From: CAYYJM01 sp964471755
Lineage (GTDB): Bacteria > Planctomycetota > Planctomycetia > Gemmatales > Gemmataceae
DNA: 13,214 nucleotides
Direction of reading: 5' to 3'
Assembly: GCA_964471755.1 (NCBI GenBank)
Contig: CAYYJM010000180.1
Coordinates: 1-13,214, forward strand
Shown: piece by piece, positions 8,197 to 13,214 of the stretch
How the letters are laid out: every line of letters starts with the position of its first letter
Position numbering within the stretch: the first letter of the stretch is position 1
The notes under the pieces: generated by a model
What the model was told of the DNA's origin: nothing
Databases searched by the model: none
Seen by the model: the letters and a program-made list of their open reading frames with translations, nothing else
Program-made: the position numbers and the translations under genes

Positions 8197-8226
8197 ATCA
8201 TACCCCTCTTTGCCCGGCCCTGCCAG
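8197..8226 (-). promoter_or_regulatory. Probable promoter of the DUF362 gene
   Basis: On the minus strand CTGGCA (8226-8221) and TATGAT (8202-8197) are separated by 18 bases and match sigma-70 -35 and -10 boxes at 4 of 6 and 5 of 6 positions. The predicted transcript would start near 8190, giving a leader of about 65 bases before the ATG at 8125. Confidence 0.5.
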
Positions 8227-8294
8227 AATTCCCTTTTGAACAACCAGGGCCGAATTCGCGTGGGGCGGAGGGAAAGGGAGAATCAACCCGGTCG

Positions 8295-8323
8295 TTGACA
8301 CATCTCGTGCATCTTGCGAAACT
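8295..8323 (+). promoter_or_regulatory. Probable promoter of the WD40 gene
   Basis: A perfect TTGACA (8295-8300) is followed after 17 bases by GAAACT (8318-8323), a poor -10 with 3 of 6 matches. Position and spacing suit a promoter about 50 bases before the ATG at 8376. The TTG of this box can be read as a start codon extending the gene, but that reading is less likely. Confidence 0.4.
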
Positions 8324-8363
8324 ACCTCGGCCCCCCTGTTCGGTCCCACCGCGGTCCTTCCAC

Positions 8364-8368
8364 GGAGG
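8364..8368 (+). promoter_or_regulatory. Ribosome binding site that fixes the WD40 gene start
   Basis: GGAGG at 8364-8368 lies 7 bases before the ATG at 8376. The protein from that ATG opens directly with a signal peptide, whereas the 27 residues of the longer frame from 8295 would bury it. This supports 8376 as the start. Confidence 0.8.
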
Positions 8369-8375
8369 TCGTACA

Positions 8376-11300
8376 ATGAATCCTCTACACCGCCGACTCC
8401 TGCGTGGAGCCGTCGCCGGCCTGTTCCTTCTCGTCGTCGTCACCGTTCACGACTCGTCCGGGCAAGTGCCGCAAACGGTCCTGCAAACGTTCAAGGGTCA
8501 CACCGATCCGGTCTACGCCGTGGCCTTCAGCCCGGATAGCCGCTACGTCGTGACCGGCAGCTTCGACAAGACGGCTCGCGTCTGGGACGCGACCAACGGC
8601 AAGGAATTTCGTTCCTACGGTGGACCTCAGGGCCATCAGAACCTCGTGCTGGCGATTGCCGTCAATGGCACCGGGACCGAGTTCGCCACCGGCTCGTCGG
8701 ACAACACCGCGAAGACCTGGGACTTTCCCGGTCAGACGCCGATCAAGACGGTCGATCTGCCCGCCGAGGGGCTCGGCCTGACGCTCAGCGCCGACGGCCA
8801 GAAGGCGGCCGTCGCCCTGAAGGACGGCACCGTCAAGGTCTACAACCAGGCCGACGGCAAGGAACTGTTCGTCCTCAAGGGGCATGCCGGGCCGGTGACC
8901 CAGGTCGCTCTGTCGGCCAACAATCAGCACCTCGTCACCGTCGGCAGCGATCGCACGATCCGCTTCTGGAACCCGGCCGACGGCAAACCGATCGCTGTCT
9001 ACGGAGCGCACGCCGGCCCGATCACCGGCATGACGATCCGGCCGGACAGCAATGGCGTCGTCACGGCCAGCGAGGACGGCTCGGTCAAGCTCTGGAACGT
9101 GCCCGGTGTCGGCTCACGCGGTCTGGCCGCTCCGCATGGCGGCACCGTCTCGGCCCTCGCCCTGTCGAACGACGGCAACCAGATCTTCACGGCCAGCGCC
9201 GACAAGACCATCCGCCAGTCACAGACCGCGAATGGTCAGCAGGTCCGCGTCTTCGGCCCGGCGGCGGGGATGATCCCGGCCCTGGCCGTTCGGCCGGACC
9301 TGCAGATCATCGCCGGCGGCCTGGACACTGGCCTGATCCAGTTCTGGACGGGCAACGACGGCAAGGACGCCGGCAAGGTGTTCGCTCACGACAAGGGCGT
9401 CGGTGGCCTGGCGTTCAACCCAGCGAACAACACACTGGTCAGCGTCGGTGGTGACGGCCTGCTCCGGACCTGGGCTCAGCCGCTGCTGTCGGATCGGACG
9501 CTGGTCCATCCCGACGCGACGACGGCCGCCATTGCCAGCGCCGATGGCAAGCGCGTCTTCACCGCCGCTGGCGACAAGACGATCTACGGCTGGAACCTGA
9601 CCGCTCCACAGGCTCCGGAGCGAAAATTCCCGGGCCATCCGACGCTGATCACCGCCCTCGCTCTGCGAGGCGACGGGCAGCTGCTCGTCTCCGCCGGCGA
9701 AGACGGCATCCTCCGGTTCTGGAACGCGACCAACAGCCAGCCGGGCGAAACGATCCTCGGCCATGTCGGCGCGGTCACGAGCCTGAGTTTCACGCCCGAC
9801 TCGCAGAAGGTCATGTCCAGCGGCGTCGATGGGGCCGTTCGTCTCTGGCAGGTGCCGACGACGCCGGCCGTCAAACCGCTGGCGCATCCCGATGCGGTCC
9901 TCGCCGCTATCCCGAGCCCCGACGGGGCGAACCTGCTCACCAGCGGCAACGACAAGCAGGTGCGACTCTGGAACCTCCAGAACTTCCAGGCCCGAACGTA
10001 CGCCGGCCTGGCGCAGCCAGCGAAGGCGATCGCCATGAGCCCCAACGGCGGCCTCGTCGCCGCTGGCTCGCCGGACAAGGTCGTCATCGTCTGGAGTACC
10101 GGCGATGCGAAGGAGCAAGCGAAGCTCACGCCGCCGGCCGCGGTGCAGAGCCTGGCCTTCCATCCCGATAACAAGACCCTCGCCGTCGGTCTGGTCGATG
10201 GAGCGATCGTCGTCTACGACATCGCCCAGAAGAAGGAAGTCAAGAGCCTGAAGGGGCACGGCGGCGCGGTCAACGCCCTGGCGTTCCTGCCGACCGGCGA
10301 CCTGGTCAGCGGCAGCGCCGACAAGAGCGTCCAGGTCTGGAACCCGGGCGACGGCAAGAGCAAGGCGAAGCTCGACACACCGGCTCCGGTGGTCGATCTG
10401 AGCGTGAGCAAGGATGGCAAGGTGATCGCCACGGCGGGGGCCGACAGGAACGTCAAGTTCTGGACCCTGGCCGATAAGAAGGAGGTCGGCTCGTTCGTCT
10501 GCCCGGCCGAGGTGCGTGGCATCGGCCTGAGCCCGGACGGCCAGCGTGCCGCCATCGCCGGGGCCGACAAGCTCGTCCGCGTCGTCGGCATCGATGGCCA
10601 CCTCGTCGAGAGCTTTGCCCATGAGGGGATAGTCGCGGCATCCGGATTCCTGCCGGATGGCAAGCGTGTCTACTCGGCCGGCGCGGACAAGACGGCTCGG
10701 CTGTTCACGCCGGCGCTGCTCTGGCAGGGACACCACGCCGGCCCGGTGCGGCAGGCCGTCCTCAACGGCAAGGGCGATCGCATCGCCTCAGCCGGCGACG
10801 ACAAGCAGGTCGTCGTCTGGAACGTCGCCGATGGCAAGCAGATCGAGAAGATCGCGGCCGAGGGACCGGTCGTCGGCCTGGCCATCAACACCGACGCGAC
10901 CCGGCTTGGGCTCGCCGTCGGCTCGAAGGTCGAGCTGGCCGATCTCACCAAGAAGGGGGCACGGGTGGCAACGTACACCCTGCCCGCTGCGGCGACGCGA
11001 ATTGCCATGAGCCCCAACGGCACACGTCTCGCCGCCGGCTTCTCGGACAAGACGACCCCGCTCGTCCACGTCTGGGACGTCACCCCTGGCAAGGAGGGGG
11101 CCGTGCCGCTCCAGGTGCTGACCGACTGCACCGCGGCGCTGCGGGATCTGTCCTTCCTGGCCGACAACCGTACCCTGCTCACGGCCGAGGCCGGCAAGGA
11201 CGCCCACCTGCTCGACGTGGCCGCGACCAGCGTTCTCAAGGTTCACGACGGAGCTGTCACCGGGGTGACACTGAACAACAACGGCACCCAGGCGGTCACG

Positions 11301-13001
11301 AGCGGGGCCGACAAGCTGGTCAAGCACTGGGACCTGGCTCAGGGCAAGGTCATCCGCTCGTTCGGGCCACTGCCGGCGACGGCGACAGCAGCGACATTCG
11401 CACGGGACTACAGTCAGCTCGCGGCGGCCAGCGGCAAGCAGATCAAGGTCTGGAACGCCGCCGACGGCAAGGAACTGGCCACGCTGGAGAGCCCGGCGGA
11501 GGTCAAGAGCCTCAGCTTCAACGGTGACAAGACGCGTCTGGCCTCGGCCGGGGCGGACGGCAACGTCCGGGTCTGGGATGTCGTCGCGAAGACGGAACTG
11601 GTCTTCTTTCCGCACGCTGGCGGAGCCGTCGAGGCGGTCGCGTTCCATCCCAACAACACCAACGTGATCGCCGGCGGCGCGGACAAAACGGCCCTGATCC
11701 ACACGATCACCCTCAATCGCGTGATCGCGGTCGGCAGTCCGGTTCGAGGTCTGGGCATTTCGGGGAACTCGGCGCAGGTCGTGACCGGGGCCGACGACAA
11801 GAGCGTCAAGGTCTGGAACACCGGTAACGGCAACATGGAGCGTGCGTTCGGAGCCGGCGAGGCGGTCGGCCGGGCGGTGGCGATCACGCGGAACAACGTC
11901 GCCGTCGTGGTCGCCGGGAGTGACAAGCAGTTGCGCGTCTATCAGCTCAACGACGCCAAGCTCGTCGGTGCGGCTCCGCTGCTGGCCGAGTCGGTGAGCC
12001 TGACGACCTCGCCCGACTCAAAGTCGGTGACGGTCGCCGGCAAGGATGGCAGCGTGGCGACGTACAGCATCGCCTTCAACCAGGGCCAGCCGCTACCGCC
12101 GGAATTCGGCAAGCTGGACATCACCTATCACCACGCCGGTGAGGCGGCCGAGGCCGTCTTCAGCAACGATGGCAAGACGCTGATCACGACCGGGACGGAC
12201 AAGAAATTTCAGACGTGGAAGATGCCGGCCTCGACGCCGACGCGAAATTTCGGTCACCCCGGCGTGGTTCATGCGGTCGCCTTCGCGCCGGACGGCAAGA
12301 TGCTGGCAACGGGCTGTCAGGACGGCAAGTTGCGTTTCTTCGACCTGGCCAAGAATAATCAGGCGAAGGAGGTGAACGCCTTCCCGGCTCCGGCGACGCC
12401 GCCGAACTCACCGCCGGGGGCGATCTATGCCCTGACCTACACGCCGGACGGCAAGCAGGTCCTGATCGGCGGCCTGGATCGATCGGCGAAGCTCTACGAC
12501 GCCGCTTCGGGTGGTCTGGTCCGCGAGTTCAAGGCGTACAAGGAGAAGGATTTCCCGCAGGGCCACAAGGACGGCATCTATTGTGTGGCAACGTCGCCGG
12601 ACGGTAAACTGATCGTGACCGGGTCGAGCGACCGGACGATCAAGATCTGGAACCCGGCCGATGGCTCGGTGGTGCGTACGCTCACCAACTCGAACCTGAA
12701 GCCGGCCGGCCCGATGAGTCCGCCGCCGTCGCATCCCGGTGCGGTCTACGGAGTGCGCTTCATCGAGAACGGCCAGAAGCTGCTCACGGTCGGGCCGGCT
12801 CCGCGTGGCATGGGCTTCCTGGCGGTGTGGAACGTCGCCGATGGGGCCCTGGTCCATGCCGAGGAGGTGCCGATTGGGACTCTGTTTGCCCTGGCGGTGT
12901 CGGCCGATGGCAGCAAGATCGCACTGGGCACCGGAGCGTCCGTTCGCACGGCCGGCGACGAGGGGAATAATGCCTATCTGATGCAGACGCCGAAGAAGTG
13001 A
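8376..13001 (+). CDS. Giant exported WD40-repeat protein (about 35 blades)
   Basis: A 1541-residue protein. Residues 1-29 are a Sec-type signal peptide (NPLHRRLLR, then a Leu/Val core, then SSG), so it should act outside the cytoplasm. From about residue 35 to the end it is a run of WD40-like blades; by eye I count about 35. They follow the pattern GH-x-x-x-V-x-x-[LV]-A-[FL]-SPDG-x-x-[LV]-x-[ST]-[AG]-[GS]-x-D-x-[TS]-[VI]-[RK]-[VLF]-W-[DN]. The first blade is canonical (FKGHTDPVYAVAFSPD ... RVWD); many inner blades are degenerate, lacking GH or the WD pair. The last three or four carry Pro-rich inserts. No haem-binding CxxCH, kinase, protease or other catalytic domain is seen. WD40 propellers are protein-interaction scaffolds, so a periplasmic or surface scaffold is the likely role; the partners are unknown. 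It stands alone on its strand and is divergent from the DUF362 gene. Confidence 0.93.
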   Translation: MNPLHRRLLRGAVAGLFLLVVVTVHDSSGQVPQTVLQTFKGHTDPVYAVAFSPDSRYVVTGSFDKTARVWDATNGKEFRSYGGPQGHQNLVLAIAVNGTGTEFATGSSDNTAKTWDFPGQTPIKTVDLPAEGLGLTLSADGQKAAVALKDGTVKVYNQADGKELFVLKGHAGPVTQVALSANNQHLVTVGSDRTIRFWNPADGKPIAVYGAHAGPITGMTIRPDSNGVVTASEDGSVKLWNVPGVGSRGLAAPHGGTVSALALSNDGNQIFTASADKTIRQSQTANGQQVRVFGPAAGMIPALAVRPDLQIIAGGLDTGLIQFWTGNDGKDAGKVFAHDKGVGGLAFNPANNTLVSVGGDGLLRTWAQPLLSDRTLVHPDATTAAIASADGKRVFTAAGDKTIYGWNLTAPQAPERKFPGHPTLITALALRGDGQLLVSAGEDGILRFWNATNSQPGETILGHVGAVTSLSFTPDSQKVMSSGVDGAVRLWQVPTTPAVKPLAHPDAVLAAIPSPDGANLLTSGNDKQVRLWNLQNFQARTYAGLAQPAKAIAMSPNGGLVAAGSPDKVVIVWSTGDAKEQAKLTPPAAVQSLAFHPDNKTLAVGLVDGAIVVYDIAQKKEVKSLKGHGGAVNALAFLPTGDLVSGSADKSVQVWNPGDGKSKAKLDTPAPVVDLSVSKDGKVIATAGADRNVKFWTLADKKEVGSFVCPAEVRGIGLSPDGQRAAIAGADKLVRVVGIDGHLVESFAHEGIVAASGFLPDGKRVYSAGADKTARLFTPALLWQGHHAGPVRQAVLNGKGDRIASAGDDKQVVVWNVADGKQIEKIAAEGPVVGLAINTDATRLGLAVGSKVELADLTKKGARVATYTLPAAATRIAMSPNGTRLAAGFSDKTTPLVHVWDVTPGKEGAVPLQVLTDCTAALRDLSFLADNRTLLTAEAGKDAHLLDVAATSVLKVHDGAVTGVTLNNNGTQAVTSGADKLVKHWDLAQGKVIRSFGPLPATATAATFARDYSQLAAASGKQIKVWNAADGKELATLESPAEVKSLSFNGDKTRLASAGADGNVRVWDVVAKTELVFFPHAGGAVEAVAFHPNNTNVIAGGADKTALIHTITLNRVIAVGSPVRGLGISGNSAQVVTGADDKSVKVWNTGNGNMERAFGAGEAVGRAVAITRNNVAVVVAGSDKQLRVYQLNDAKLVGAAPLLAESVSLTTSPDSKSVTVAGKDGSVATYSIAFNQGQPLPPEFGKLDITYHHAGEAAEAVFSNDGKTLITTGTDKKFQTWKMPASTPTRNFGHPGVVHAVAFAPDGKMLATGCQDGKLRFFDLAKNNQAKEVNAFPAPATPPNSPPGAIYALTYTPDGKQVLIGGLDRSAKLYDAASGGLVREFKAYKEKDFPQGHKDGIYCVATSPDGKLIVTGSSDRTIKIWNPADGSVVRTLTNSNLKPAGPMSPPPSHPGAVYGVRFIENGQKLLTVGPAPRGMGFLAVWNVADGALVHAEEVPIGTLFALAVSADGSKIALGTGASVRTAGDEGNNAYLMQTPKK

Positions 13002-13016
13002 AGGTCCGCTCCAAAG

Positions 13017-13133
13017 CCCCTCGCCCCTGTACTCAGGGGAGAGGGGTTGGGGTGAGGGGTTCGCGGCTTCCCTGGCTGGAGGGACCATTCCCCCTCACCC
13101 CAGCCCTCTCCCCCGGAGTACCGAGGGAGAGGG
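13017..13133. repeat. Palindromic intergenic repeat (G/C-run element)
   Basis: Arms at 13017-13060 and 13090-13133 are imperfectly complementary over about 44 bases around a 29-base centre. The best-matching core is GGGAGAGGGGTTGGGGTGAG on the left against its near-complement on the right. Elements with this GGGAGAGGGG / CCCCTCACCCC signature are widespread as intergenic repeats in many bacterial genomes and resemble non-autonomous palindromic elements. It begins 16 bases after the WD40 stop codon and may also terminate or protect that transcript. Confidence 0.7.
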
Positions 13134-13143
13134 AGCTGATCCG

Positions 13144-13161
13144 AAAGCCCCTCGCCCCTGT
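13144..13161 (+). repeat. Start of a second copy of the palindromic repeat
   Basis: The 18 bases AAAGCCCCTCGCCCCTGT repeat exactly those at 13013-13030, 131 bases upstream. After 13161 the two copies part, with unrelated sequence from 13162. This suggests a head-to-tail second element that is either diverged or broken by an insertion. Confidence 0.7.
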
Positions 13162-13214
13162 GAGACTGCTGAAAAAGTCTGTCAGGAGAGGGTTTGTTTG
13201 CGTAAGCTGCGATA
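13162..13214. mobile_element. Possible end of an insertion sequence, cut by the window
   Basis: Directly at the point where the second repeat copy breaks off comes GAGACTGCTGAAAAAGTCTG. It resembles the terminal inverted repeats with a CTGxTGAAAAA core seen in several transposon families (IS1182-like and IS5-like ends, from memory). It also holds a small inverted repeat, AGACT/AGTCT (13163-13167 and 13176-13180). No transposase reading is visible in the remaining bases and the other end is outside. An alternative is a short ~20-base insert, because TCAGGAGAGGG at 13182-13192 again resembles the first copy. Confidence 0.35.

Noticed and set aside
8295..8375. N-terminal extension of the WD40 gene from a TTG start
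   Set aside because: The TTG is part of a perfect TTGACA -35 box, the GGAGG and ATG at 8364-8378 are better placed, and the extension would bury the signal peptide.
9219..10736. Long minus-strand open frame (505 codons) opposite the WD40 gene
   Set aside because: The apparent repeats in it only mirror the WD40 repeats on the other strand; it has no independent support.
8376..13001. Membrane-coat-like (propeller plus alpha-solenoid) protein, as proposed for some planctomycetes
   Set aside because: The blades fill the whole mature chain with no helical solenoid after them, and a signal peptide sends the protein out of the cytoplasm.
8376..13001. Cytochrome c fused to WD40 repeats, a known planctomycete combination
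   Set aside because: No CxxCH haem-binding motif is present; the few cysteines are isolated.

Overview
The window looks like chromosomal DNA of a planctomycete, most likely from the Gemmatales/Gemmataceae. This is inferred from the high GC content, from four large secreted proteins of kinds typical of that group (a giant repeat-bearing secretin, a long WD40-repeat protein, a Tat-exported DUF362 protein and a tandem-repeat protein), and from wide spacing between genes. There are no RNA genes, no CRISPR array and no complete mobile element. All four genes appear to encode exported products.

Layout. 1-998 (minus): 5' part of a secreted protein made of five ~63-residue tandem repeats, cut by the window start; it does not end in the window. 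999-1360: divergent intergenic region. 1361-6580 (plus): 1739-residue secretin (outer-membrane channel) with a very long helical-repeat periplasmic region, GTG start behind a strong ribosome binding site. 6581-6665: short convergent spacer with a heptamer tandem repeat that folds into a 17-bp hairpin, a candidate shared terminator. 6666-8125 (minus): DUF362-family protein with a twin-arginine signal; its coding sequence is interrupted by a 10-N assembly gap that seems to be artificial. 8126-8375: divergent promoter region. 8376-13001 (plus): 1541-residue exported protein made almost wholly of about 35 WD40-like blades. 13002-13214: palindromic intergenic repeat, start of a second copy of it, and a possible insertion-sequence end at the window edge.

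How the genes relate. The orientation alternates (minus, plus, minus, plus), so no two adjacent genes form an operon; two divergent pairs could share regulatory DNA. None of the usual type II secretion or type IV pilus partners (ATPase, inner-membrane platform, pseudopilins) is present, so the secretin is an orphan here. The common theme is envelope and export. A functional link between the secretin and the other proteins is only a hypothesis. I see no convincing new multi-gene system; the least described items are the 63-residue repeat protein and the architecture of the secretin.
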